Shown here in pieces: positions 7,901 to 14,791 of a stretch of DNA of 27,201 nucleotides; the stretch's first letter is position 1, and each line of letters begins with the position of its first letter. The position numbers and the translations under genes are program-made. The stretch comes from CAYMCQ01 sp964389025 (lineage in GTDB: Bacteria > Verrucomicrobiota > Verrucomicrobiia > Limisphaerales > CAYMCQ01), in contig CAYMCQ010000057.1 in the NCBI GenBank assembly GCA_964389025.1, forward strand, positions 1 to 27,201, read 5' to 3'. Below the pieces are notes generated by a model that was not told the origin of the DNA, ran no database searches, and saw only the letters and a list, made by a program, of their open reading frames with translations.

Positions 7901-9175
7901 TTCGCGCTCAAAGCCATCGAGCCGTCGCTCGCCGGTGAAGTTTTGGAAGGCGTCTTGCAGACGCGAACGATTCCCCGCGATGGCAGCGGGCCGTGGATTG
8001 ACTTGATTGGAACTTCCGGCACTGAAAAGGAACTGCGCCGCCTTTTCGATCAAGTTTTACAAAACGGTTTTGATGATGCGGCGGCGGTCCATGCTTTGAA
8101 ATCATTGGGTGAAGCCGCGCGTCTGCGGCAATTAAAACCTGTGGGCGACCTTTCATCTCTTTCGTCGCTTTTTACGAAGCCTGATGACAGGATTCGCGCG
8201 GAAGCATTCAAGCTGGTTGGCAGATGGAAACTGGAAAAGCTCATCGAGCAATCCTTCGCCGCGGCGCGCGACAAAAATTCTTCCGTCGAGTTGCGCCGCG
8301 CGACCATCGAAGCGATGCGCGAACTCGGCGGCGAAAAAGTCATCGCGGAACTCGAATGGCTGTCCGGCAAGGAATCCGAGCCGCAACTTCGTCGTCAGGC
8401 TTTGCTCGCGCTGGCTGCTCTTGATTTCAATCGCGCGAAAGAACCGCTGCTCAACGTGCTCACGAATTTCGACGACGAAGCCATCGCGCGCGGTTTTTGG
8501 CGCTCGCTCCTGACAATCAAAGACGCGGCCTCGAAAGTCGCGCTCATTCTGCCACGCTCGGATTTGCCCGCCGCCACCGCGAAAGCGGGATTGCGCGCGG
8601 CACGTGAAGGCGGACGAAGCGAGCCGGAGCTGGTTTTCGCATTGTCACGCGGCGCGGGTCTGGACACCGCCGGGGAAACGCTCACAACCGCCGAACTTCA
8701 GGAACTCGCCAGGCAAGCCCAGCGCGACGGCGACGCCGCTCGCGGCGAAAAAATATATCAACGACCGGAGCTGGCGTGCGTGACGTGCCACGCCATTGGC
8801 GGCGTCGGCGGGAAAGTTGGACCAGACATGGCTTCGATTGGCGCAAGCGCGCCGCTCGACTACATCATCGAATCGATGCTGTATCCGAACCGGAAGGTAA
8901 AAGAAGGGTTTCACTCCGTGCTCGTCGAGACGAAGAATGGCGAGGAATATTCCGGCGTCCTCGTGAGCGAAGCCGGCGGGCAACTCGTCCTCCGCGACGC
9001 GACGGGCAGGGAAATTTCGATTGCCAACGTGAACATCAAAGAGCGCCGCACGGGCGGTTCGCTCATGCCGTCGGGTTTGGGCGATGGCCTCACGCCCGGC
9101 GAACGGCTGGATTTGTTCCGCTACCTTTCCGAGCTTGGCAAGCCCGGCCCTTACGATGCGCCGAAGGCGAAGTGA
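4928..9175 (+). CDS. Secreted SGNH hydrolase / membrane-bound dehydrogenase / HEAT / cytochrome c fusion
   Basis: A 1415-residue exported protein. ATG 4928 is preferred over an in-frame TTG at 4877 because it opens directly with a signal peptide (MKFRLRSFLSLPVLLVALSVFS). Domains in order: an SGNH/GDSL esterase-like domain (VALVGDSLIE near residue 42; NGIHLGDYGY near 223); a short carbohydrate-binding-like stretch; a beta-propeller of the PVC 'putative membrane-bound dehydrogenase' family (from PDLEVAPGFQVNLWAE, with Ca-loop-like DVNHDGRAD and DTDGDGKAD); a HEAT-repeat region (about 820-1230); and a haem-binding domain with C1284-V-T-C-H1288, followed by the family block VGPDM...YPNRKVKEGFHS...LMPSGL. 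A role in oxidising a sugar-type substrate and passing electrons to its c-type haem is inferred. A repeat insert (residues about 426-454) sits at the esterase/propeller boundary. Confidence 0.93.
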   Translation: MKFRLRSFLSLPVLLVALSVFSQPPPRALRGPFHFRDGDRVALVGDSLIEREQFDGYIEERITVQFPDTNLIFRNLGWSADKPDGISRASFDFNKPGKSFEKLKEQIAAVQPTVVIVGYGMASSFDGEAGLPKFKTDMDALLDAIQKQSTNKAPVRFIFLSPVYHEKLPGFLADTRRHNEDLLRYLRAVDEVGIQRQSHFVNLFDLLGDGLKSIPPRPFTENGIHLGDYGYLRAAEALEKHLHWEQNFWRIGITADGKIADGSYGTKVSNLTRTSDDVHFSALDDRLVLPKLYENGKRIRTHTADCLIQIAGLKRGDYELKIDGNAIASGSEKDWARGVVIERGPQFEQAEELRQAILKKNELHFHQWRPANETYLFGFRKHEQGKNAAEMPMFDPLIAGQEKKIATLRKPVAHSFELVRKMSGSKVGRGVPTTPRTSKALPDSDGARGVTRPASPQQLPDLEVAPGFQVNLWAETPLLNKPIQINFDPRGRLWVASSEVYPQIEPGKTADDKILILEDVNHDGRADISTVFAGGLLIPTGVAPGDGGAYVGQSTDLLFLKDTDGDGKADVKRRVLSGFGTEDTHHIIHTLQWGFDGRLYFNQSIYIHSHAETPNGVVRLNSGGVWRLRPGPLDMEVFLRGFCNPWGHAFDAFGESFVTDGAGGQGINFGVPGATYFTYAEMRRELKSISPGSYPKFCGLEIIRSEHFPKDWQGNAITCDFRAHRVVRFGIQEKDSAFAAKELSDLLRTTNVTFRPIDVKLGPDGALYIADWSNPIIQHGEVDFRDPRRDHVTGRIWRVTAKDRPLVPQPKLANTSNHKLLDELLSPNSFNENQARRVLTERGEKILPDLKRWTKTQKDERALLEALWMYQSLSVIEPALLQRLLEARDGRIRAAATRVVGDWSDKIENPITLLAKLIADSHPRVRLEAARALAKIPGARSAELVLSALDKPMDSFLDYGIWLSINDLAKPWLEAVKSGGWKPEGRETQLEFALKAIEPSLAGEVLEGVLQTRTIPRDGSGPWIDLIGTSGTEKELRRLFDQVLQNGFDDAAAVHALKSLGEAARLRQLKPVGDLSSLSSLFTKPDDRIRAEAFKLVGRWKLEKLIEQSFAAARDKNSSVELRRATIEAMRELGGEKVIAELEWLSGKESEPQLRRQALLALAALDFNRAKEPLLNVLTNFDDEAIARGFWRSLLTIKDAASKVALILPRSDLPAATAKAGLRAAREGGRSEPELVFALSRGAGLDTAGETLTTAELQELARQAQRDGDAARGEKIYQRPELACVTCHAIGGVGGKVGPDMASIGASAPLDYIIESMLYPNRKVKEGFHSVLVETKNGEEYSGVLVSEAGGQLVLRDATGREISIANVNIKERRTGGSLMPSGLGDGLTPGERLDLFRYLSELGKPGPYDAPKAK
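6205..6289. repeat. Palindromic element at a domain junction
   Basis: GGTAGGGCGCG at the left and CGCGCCCTGCC at the right form the outer inverted ends; GTAG is at the left foot and the right foot is degenerate (CTGC). It is read in frame as KVGRGVPTTPRTSKALPDSD and onward, a proline- and arginine-rich linker between the SGNH and propeller domains. Confidence 0.75.
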
Positions 9176-9244
9176 AGTTAACCACCGGGACGCGGAGAAA
9201 GAGGCATCCGCAGATTTCGCCGATCGGCGCCGGTTTAATTTTTA

Positions 9245-9958
9245 CTACGGCTTCGGCGCTTCATCGTTGTCGAGGTTGCCGTCCATTTTCCATTCATTTC
9301 CAATTTTTATAAATTTCATCTTCTGCCACGCATTCGGGCCATCAATATAAATGTCGAGAACTATTTCTTTGTCGGAAATCTCCTGTCGGCTCGCAACACG
9401 GAATCCGGTAATATTCCCCGTGTTGTCGGACAATACTTTTGCAATATCGCTTTCGGATTTGCCATCGAACTCCCGTTCCATCCGAGCCCGCTCATTGGGC
9501 GACATGCCAGACAGAACTGCTTTCACATCACCTTTGCTCGCGGCCCAGATCGAGGATTGAAAACCTGCTTCTGGCGTCTCATAGCCTGTGAGGGTCCAGG
9601 ATTCTTTTGGAACGCTTGGAACGCTTGGTAAGGGGACCAGCCCGGACTTGATGAGGGGAGGGGCGGGTGGCGGATTGTTAGTGGCCGCCAGACCGGCTTG
9701 AGTTGGCGTATTTTCCGCGTGGGGCGTCTGGAGTTCGTTCGATTGCCCTTTTGTCGGCGATGTGCCGGCTCGCGCGACGTCATTTGAAAGGCGTTCGTTT
9801 TCCTTTTCGCGTAAAGGCAATTGATCAAGTTGCTGCGGCAGAGAATTGATTTCTTCGCGCTGCTTGACGCCGGACTGGCGTTGAATCACCAAAAGCACCG
9901 CCAGACTCGCGATAACTGCGATGACTGCTATGCTGAGAACGAGTTTTGATTTTGGCAT
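9245..9958 (-). CDS. Membrane-anchored protein of unknown function
   Basis: A 237-residue protein. ATG 9958 is chosen because it opens MPKSKLVLSIAVIAVIASLAVLLVIQR, a single N-terminal anchor; a longer frame back to 10051 runs through a repeat and looks spurious. After the anchor comes a short coiled-coil-like stretch (QREEINSLPQQLDQLPLREKENERLSNDV), then a low-complexity Pro/Ser/Thr/Asn linker (about residues 55-118), then a compact C-terminal domain. That domain starts SWTLTGYETPEAGFQSSIWAASKGDVKAVLSGMSPNERARMEREF and ends with the strand-rich VLDIYIDGPNAWQKMKFIKIGNEWKMDG. The 'W-A-S-x-G-D' block and the final strand pattern resemble NTF2-like or secreted verrucomicrobial domains of unknown role. 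It is the gene after the lactate permease on the same strand, 145 bp away, and converges on the dehydrogenase fusion. Confidence 0.75.
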   Translation of the reverse strand: MPKSKLVLSIAVIAVIASLAVLLVIQRQSGVKQREEINSLPQQLDQLPLREKENERLSNDVARAGTSPTKGQSNELQTPHAENTPTQAGLAATNNPPPAPPLIKSGLVPLPSVPSVPKESWTLTGYETPEAGFQSSIWAASKGDVKAVLSGMSPNERARMEREFDGKSESDIAKVLSDNTGNITGFRVASRQEISDKEIVLDIYIDGPNAWQKMKFIKIGNEWKMDGNLDNDEAPKP

Positions 9959-10103
9959 GGGCAATTTTATGAGGCTGCCTGAACAATTCAAGCCGAATGT
10001 TCGAGTCACACAGAGGCACAGAGATAAAGACCGACTGAGCAGAATCGTCAAAATTTAGCTTCCAGATTTTTATTCGGTTAATTCTGCAAATTCTGCCTGT
10101 ATT
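9959..10103. other. Non-coding gap with repeat-like sequence
   Basis: The gap contains the tandem CACAGAGGCACAGAG near 10011 and, further on, ATTCTGCAAATTCTGCC with a distant inverted partner GCAGAATCG, about 40 bases apart. No convincing promoter or terminator is seen. The tandem resembles other short degenerate repeats of this window. Confidence 0.4.
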
Positions 10104-11762
10104 TTATTTCACCACCATTTCGCTAAACGGAAAAACGTAGGCTTGCAGATAGACCAAAATGCCCATCAACACCGCCAGCGCGATGCTGTGAAAGAAAACG
10201 TAGCGCAAAATGCTTCCTTCGTGGCCATACCAGTTCGTCGCCGTGCTGGCGACCACGATGCTTTGCGCGTCCACCATCTTGCCCATCACGCCGCCAGAAC
10301 TGTTCGCTGCGGCCATCAGGGTCGGGCTTAGGTCGAGTTGTTGTGCGGTGATTTTTTGCAAGCCGCCGAAAAGAACATTCGACGCCGTGTCCGAGCCGGT
10401 GAGCGCCACGCCAAGCCAGCCGAGCAGCGTGCCGAAGAAGGGATAAAGACTTCCTGTCTTCGCCAGCGCAAGGCCGAGCGTCGCGTCCGTGCCGGAGTAA
10501 CGCGTCACATAACCGAGCGCGAGCATCGCCGCAATGGTGATGAGCGAGAATCGGACACGCATCAGAGTCCGCAAATAAGTCCGCAACATTTCGCGCGGCG
10601 AAAATTCCATGAGCAGGCCGGCGATGATTGCGGCGAGGAGAATTCCCGTGCCGGTTGCGGAGAGCCATTGAAGTTTGAAGACGGCTTCTTCGGGCTTGGT
10701 TGGGTTCTCCGGCGCAGGCTGCGGCACAACCGGCGGCGTGCGGACGACGATGTTGTGTAATCCGGCAACTTGAAAACTGGGAGCGGAAATTTTGTCGAGC
10801 GAAGATTTTACCTTTGGCAGTCCCCAGACGAAAACAAACGCGGTCAAGAGAATCCATGGCATCCAGGCTCGGCGAAGCTTAGTCGGGGACGAAACAGATT
10901 CGACGGCTGCAGGCGATGGATTGTTATTTTCGGAAAGCTTCCAGAGTGTTTTCGGTCGCCAGAATTTCAGCAGCACAACCGTCGCAGCGATTGAGCAAAG
11001 CGACGCCACGATGTCCACGAGCATCGGCCCGTGAAAATTGGAAACGTAAAACTGCGGAATGGCGAACGCGACGCCAGCAACGAGCGCCGCCGGCCAGACT
11101 TGGATCATCCCGCGAAAACCGACCATCGCCCAAACGACCCAAAACGGAACGATGATCGAGAAAAACGGAAGCTGTCGCCCGACCATTTTTGACAGCGCGA
11201 ATTCATCAATGCCGGTGACCTTGCTCAATGCGATGATTGGCGTTCCCAACGCCCCGAACGCGACGGGCGCGGTGTTGGCGATGAGCGAAAGTCCGCAGGC
11301 CTGAAGCGGCTTGAAACCGAGTTGAATTAAAATCGCGGCGGTCACCGCGACGGGCGTCCCAAATCCCGCTGCGCCTTCAAAAAATGCGCCGAACGAAAAC
11401 GCGATCAGAATGACTTGAATGCGCGGGTCTGGCGCAATTTTTCCAAGACTATCGCGCAGGACTGCAAACAGCCCGCTATCCACGGTGAGTTGGTAGAGAA
11501 AAATGAGGTTGAGAATGATCCATCCGATGGGAAACAAGCCGAACGCCGCGCCGTAAACGGTCGTGGCGGCAGCGGCTTTCGCCGGCATTCCGTAAACGAA
11601 CACGGCGATGGCGAGCGCGATCGCCAAGCCAAGCAGCGCAGCGAAGTGAATCCGGATTTTGAAAACAGCAATCGCGCTCAAAAGAACCGCGACCGGCAGC
11701 GCGGCGACGAGAGTTGAAAGCGCAGCGTTGTGCAGCGGGTCGTAATTTTGGAGCCAGGTCAT
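10104..11762 (-). CDS. lldP: L-lactate permease family transporter
   Basis: A 552-residue polytopic inner-membrane protein of the LctP family, which imports L-lactate, and in some members glycolate or D-lactate, with protons. Family features include the opening MTWLQNYDPLHN, the block FGAFFEGAAGFGTPVAVTAAIL, the segment GLSLIANTAPVAFGALGTPI, and near the C-terminus LTGSDTASNVLFGGLQ followed by ANSSGGVMGKMVDAQSIVVAS. These are the conserved glycine- and serine-rich re-entrant blocks of the family, and the length fits. About twelve to fourteen hydrophobic segments are visible; a Pro-rich loop (VVPQPAPENPTKPEE) separates two of them. It follows cutA on the same strand with only 15 bp between and probably shares its transcript. 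No lactate dehydrogenase lies nearby, so the exact substrate is uncertain. Confidence 0.93.
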   Translation of the reverse strand: MTWLQNYDPLHNAALSTLVAALPVAVLLSAIAVFKIRIHFAALLGLAIALAIAVFVYGMPAKAAAATTVYGAAFGLFPIGWIILNLIFLYQLTVDSGLFAVLRDSLGKIAPDPRIQVILIAFSFGAFFEGAAGFGTPVAVTAAILIQLGFKPLQACGLSLIANTAPVAFGALGTPIIALSKVTGIDEFALSKMVGRQLPFFSIIVPFWVVWAMVGFRGMIQVWPAALVAGVAFAIPQFYVSNFHGPMLVDIVASLCSIAATVVLLKFWRPKTLWKLSENNNPSPAAVESVSSPTKLRRAWMPWILLTAFVFVWGLPKVKSSLDKISAPSFQVAGLHNIVVRTPPVVPQPAPENPTKPEEAVFKLQWLSATGTGILLAAIIAGLLMEFSPREMLRTYLRTLMRVRFSLITIAAMLALGYVTRYSGTDATLGLALAKTGSLYPFFGTLLGWLGVALTGSDTASNVLFGGLQKITAQQLDLSPTLMAAANSSGGVMGKMVDAQSIVVASTATNWYGHEGSILRYVFFHSIALAVLMGILVYLQAYVFPFSEMVVK

Positions 11763-11769
11763 TGGGGTC

Positions 11770-11794
11770 GTCGGCGGTCACAGGCCGCCGCTAC
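11770..11794. repeat. Short palindrome covering the end of cutA
   Basis: GTCGGCGGTC, ACA, GGCCGCCGCTAC form an imperfect hairpin with CTAC (GTAG on the minus strand) at one foot. It lies between cutA and the permease gene and contains the cutA stop codon (TGA, 11780-11778), so the last residues of CutA (SGGL) are repeat-encoded. Confidence 0.65.
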
Positions 11795-12113
11795 AATTTT
11801 GGCCAAGCCAATCCAAATATTTTTTACTGCCGCGAGTGATTGGCAGGACGATGAACTCCGGTGTGTCGTAAGGATGTTTCGCAACGACGAGCTTTTCCAG
11901 GGCAGGCAGCTTTACGTTTGTCGTTTTCAAAATCATCAGCACTTCATGCCCTCTCTCGATTTTTCCTTTCCACCAGTAGTGCGATTCGATTTTTGGAATC
12001 AAGTTTGCGCAGGCGACGAGGTGCTTTTGCAACGCTGCGCGGGCAAGGCTGCGCGCCGTTTTCAAATCCGGCGCGGTGACGAGCGCGATAGAAAAATCCC
12101 CTGCTGTTTTCAT
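11778..12113 (-). CDS. cutA: Divalent-cation tolerance protein CutA
   Basis: A 111-residue CutA1 homologue, a small ferredoxin-like protein that forms very stable trimers and is linked to copper tolerance in E. coli, though its biochemical role is debated. Family hallmarks: the first strand SIALVTAPDLKTARSLARAALQKHLVACANLIPKIESHYWWKGKIE (about residues 8-53), then EVLMILKTTNVKLPALEKLVVAKHPYDTPEFIVLPI (about 57-92) and the closing YLDWLGQNC. ATG 12113 is a clear start. The final residues come from a palindromic repeat and replace the usual C-terminal end of the family. It lies just upstream of the lactate permease gene and is divergent from the lysyl-oxidase-like gene, with 111 bp between their starts. 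That gene carries copper ligands, which makes the pairing notable but not proof of a link. Confidence 0.93.
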   Translation of the reverse strand: MKTAGDFSIALVTAPDLKTARSLARAALQKHLVACANLIPKIESHYWWKGKIERGHEVLMILKTTNVKLPALEKLVVAKHPYDTPEFIVLPITRGSKKYLDWLGQNCSGGL

Positions 12114-12224
12114 GCGCTCTTAAAAGACATGGCCGAAATCCGGATGCAAGCCAAATACTGGCGCAGGCCTGGGCGCTTGGTTTTTGCTGTTGAAGTTTTC
12201 AATCCGGCTGGCATTCTCCACGGC

Positions 12225-12884
12225 ATGATTATCAACCGTCTTGTTGGCCGCATGATTTTTTTCACGGCACTCGCAGCGCTTTCGATTCCGCAGGCCGCCA
12301 TGGCGCAGATCGCATTGCCCGATTTGACGATTGACGCTGCGCGGTTGCAGTCGAGCATCGAAATCAAAACCTCTCCCTTCCGCACCAACGACTGCGCGGT
12401 GGTGGAAGGCTGCGTGGACGGAAAGGGCAAACGAACGCTTCTGCGCTTCGACGTGGCGACGCCAAACATTGGGACGGGGGATTTAGTGCTCGGCGATCCG
12501 CGTTCAAACACCAACCTTTTTGAATTCAGTCCCTGTCACGGCCACTACCATTTCACCGGTTACGCGTCCTACGAATTGTTGACGACAAGCGACACGACCG
12601 TGATCACCGGACGCAAGCAGGCATTTTGTCTTTTGGACTTTGCACGTTACTCCAGCACCGCTGGTCCGGGGAAATTCACTTGCGACTATCAGGGTATCAG
12701 TGCCGGCTGGCAGGACATCTACGGCTCGTATCTGGATTGCCAATGGCTTGACATCACAGGCGTTTTGCCCGGCGATTATTTGCTGCGCATCACCATCAAC
12801 CCGGAGCAGCGCCTCATCGAAAGCAATTACTCGAACAACACGGCGACTGCGACGGTGCGGATTGCGCCCAAGGGCAGAAAATAA
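12225..12884 (+). CDS. Secreted lysyl-oxidase-like protein
   Basis: A 219-residue exported protein. ATG 12225 opens a signal peptide (MIINRLVGRMIFFTALAALSIPQAAMAQ) with an AMA cleavage site; a longer open frame upstream runs antisense to cutA and is rejected. The mature part is a lysyl oxidase catalytic domain: the copper-binding block SPCHGHYHF (C104, H105, H107, H109) matches the animal HSCHQHYHS block, and GRKQAFCLLD holds K131. QDIYGSYLDCQWLDITGVLPGDYLL holds Y166, and SNYSNNTA closes the domain. K131 and Y166 stand where human LOX has the lysine and tyrosine that form lysyl tyrosylquinone, with the same 35-residue spacing. The protein should oxidise primary amines to aldehydes in the periplasm or outside the cell; the substrate is unknown. 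ATG 12252 is a weaker alternative start. Confidence 0.9.
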   Translation: MIINRLVGRMIFFTALAALSIPQAAMAQIALPDLTIDAARLQSSIEIKTSPFRTNDCAVVEGCVDGKGKRTLLRFDVATPNIGTGDLVLGDPRSNTNLFEFSPCHGHYHFTGYASYELLTTSDTTVITGRKQAFCLLDFARYSSTAGPGKFTCDYQGISAGWQDIYGSYLDCQWLDITGVLPGDYLLRITINPEQRLIESNYSNNTATATVRIAPKGRK

Positions 12885-12984
12885 AATCTCCCCCGTCGGC
12901 GAACTTCTTTTCGTCCCCGGAAATTCATCGAGACCACACTTTTAGTCGACGGCTTTTTAGGCAGCTCCCGGATTTCAAAAAAAT

Positions 12985-14733
12985 TCATCTCGGCCCAAGA
13001 TTTTCCGGCCACTTGATTGGGACGCCTTGATTGCCAAGTAGCTTTTGGAAATCCTTGAGCAGTTCTTTTCCCTTTCGCACTTCGCGCGGCAATTTCTTTT
13101 TTGTGATGCAAAATGCGACCAGCGCGCCGACTGATTCGCCGATGTTCCATTCGACCGGATGCAGGCGGTAACAGCCGTTCGTGATGTGCGTTGTGCCGAT
13201 ATTTTTGCACGCGGGCAAGAGATTTTCCACGCGCTGCGGAATCAACGCGCCAAGCGGAATTTCAAATGGCAGCGAACTGATGTCCACGTAATTGTCGCCG
13301 CCAGAACTCGGATGCAGGTCAATCCGGTAACTACCGATACCGACCGAGTCCTGAAATTCATCCGCGAAAACCTCCTCCTTCATCTTGCCGCTGGCCTGCA
13401 TCCGCGCGTCGGTGCCGACATGATTTTCCGTGACGGTCAGTTCCGCGCGGATGCGGCGCGACTCGCGGATGTAAGGATATTTCGCAAGGCCGTCTTTCGT
13501 GCCGACGATGTCCGGTCGCAGGCGCAAACCGCGCCAGCCCGCCTTGCCGTCGGGACGCTCGACCTCCGTTTGCAGCCAGTAGAGCAGCGAGAGGCTCAAC
13601 TGTTTGGCGCGCTCGATGTGGCGCGCGGCTTCATCCGGCTTGGCGTCAATCAGATTGCCAAGAAAATAATCGTTCTGTGGCCAGTTCACGAGCGTGATAT
13701 CGCCCGCGAAAGTTCCTTCGACAAAATTTTTCCGGTCAATGATCCGGCGATAATGGAACAGGCCAACATCTTTAATCGGATCAAAGCCAATGTTGCGCGG
13801 CTTGAGCGTGTGCGGATGCGAATAAACCAGACTCAAAAGTTTTCCAGTCCACGGCGGCGTGAGCTTTGGGACGAAGTCGCGCCAGAAACCATATTCGCGC
13901 GGCTTCTCAATGGTGTGGTCTTCGCCGTCGAGATAATCCATCGCGAAACAACAGGTGAACGCCTGCACGTTTTGTGGCTGCGCTTCCGGCTTTGCGTGCG
14001 GCTCGTCCGTCTGTTTCAGCGATTCCGCGCCAGTGACGTATTCAGTGTGCGTCAGCGGCAGCAAATCGCCAAGCTCCGTCGCATCCACGAAAAATGGCGC
14101 GCGCAAAATGAAATCGTGTCCTGACTCCAAACTGTGAACGAGCACGGCCTCGACTTTGTCTGCGTTGATCCACGCAAAAGTGGCTTTGTGCTTCAACAGG
14201 ATTTGAATTCTTTGTGCCGCGACGAACGGCGCGAGCATTTCCTTGAGCGCCGCCAACGCAGCCCGCGGCTCGCAGCATAATTTGGAAACGCCGCCGTTGC
14301 CGGGATTGAGAAATTTGTTTTTTCGCGCCGTCGGAGTGAGCAGATAATGTCGCGCGTAGTAGTCGCGAATTGTTTGCCGCAACGCCTGATAACTTTTCGT
14401 CCCGCCGAAAGTCTCAATCCATGGATTTTCATCCGGCGGCACGGCCTGCGCAGTCAGTTGGCCGCCAATCCAATCCGTCTCCTCAGTCATGAAGACGCGT
14501 AAACCATTCCTCGCCGCCGCCAGCGCCGCCGCGCAACCGCCCAATCCACCGCCGATGATCACAAGGTCGGCGGCAAGTTCCTTTGCGTGAAGTTTTTTTT
14601 CCGCGCCTGATGAAGCTGTTCCGATTTTCTTGAAAGCGCAACCCGCCGCGCCGATGGCCAGCGGCGTAGCAAGGGCGACGGTTTTGAGAAACGCGCGGCG
14701 CGGGAAACGATTTTTTTTTATCACGAGGTTCAA
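12985..14733 (-). CDS. Exported FAD-dependent oxidoreductase
   Basis: A 582-residue protein. The N-terminus has a twin-arginine-type signal (R12-R13-AFLKTVALATPLAIGAAG) ending at C32, so it is probably folded with its FAD in the cytoplasm, exported by Tat, and possibly lipidated. The FAD-binding Rossmann motif is LVIIGGGLGGCAAALAAARNGLRVFMTE (about residues 57-84), followed by DWIGGQLTAQAVPPDE, a signature of the 'FAD-dependent oxidoreductase / xanthan-lyase-like' family (FAD_oxidored). Conserved later blocks include FFVDATELGDLLPL and, near the end, LLPACKNIGTTHITNGCYRLHPVEWNIGESVGALVAFCI. In other bacteria such proteins stand next to glycan-degrading genes; here it converges on the lysyl-oxidase-like gene and diverges from the lipid module, so the context does not name a substrate. 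Confidence 0.88.
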   Translation of the reverse strand: MNLVIKKNRFPRRAFLKTVALATPLAIGAAGCAFKKIGTASSGAEKKLHAKELAADLVIIGGGLGGCAAALAAARNGLRVFMTEETDWIGGQLTAQAVPPDENPWIETFGGTKSYQALRQTIRDYYARHYLLTPTARKNKFLNPGNGGVSKLCCEPRAALAALKEMLAPFVAAQRIQILLKHKATFAWINADKVEAVLVHSLESGHDFILRAPFFVDATELGDLLPLTHTEYVTGAESLKQTDEPHAKPEAQPQNVQAFTCCFAMDYLDGEDHTIEKPREYGFWRDFVPKLTPPWTGKLLSLVYSHPHTLKPRNIGFDPIKDVGLFHYRRIIDRKNFVEGTFAGDITLVNWPQNDYFLGNLIDAKPDEAARHIERAKQLSLSLLYWLQTEVERPDGKAGWRGLRLRPDIVGTKDGLAKYPYIRESRRIRAELTVTENHVGTDARMQASGKMKEEVFADEFQDSVGIGSYRIDLHPSSGGDNYVDISSLPFEIPLGALIPQRVENLLPACKNIGTTHITNGCYRLHPVEWNIGESVGALVAFCITKKKLPREVRKGKELLKDFQKLLGNQGVPIKWPENLGPR

Positions 14734-14791
14734 AGGCGACTGAGTTTGAGCTTCTCAATTGAATGGCAAATCAGGCAAGTTCTTTTCCACG

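Noticed and set aside
11730..12224. Long N-terminal extension of the lysyl-oxidase-like frame
   Set aside because: It is antisense to cutA, has no domain, and would bury the clear signal peptide starting at 12225.
12885..12984. Bidirectional terminator between the lysyl-oxidase-like and FAD genes
   Set aside because: Only a 6-base pairing (CCGTCG/CGACGG) about 40 bases apart is seen, too weak to call, although a T-run follows it.
13159..14124. Plus-strand open frame opposite the FAD-dependent oxidoreductase
   Set aside because: It shows no motif, and the opposite strand has a full family match.
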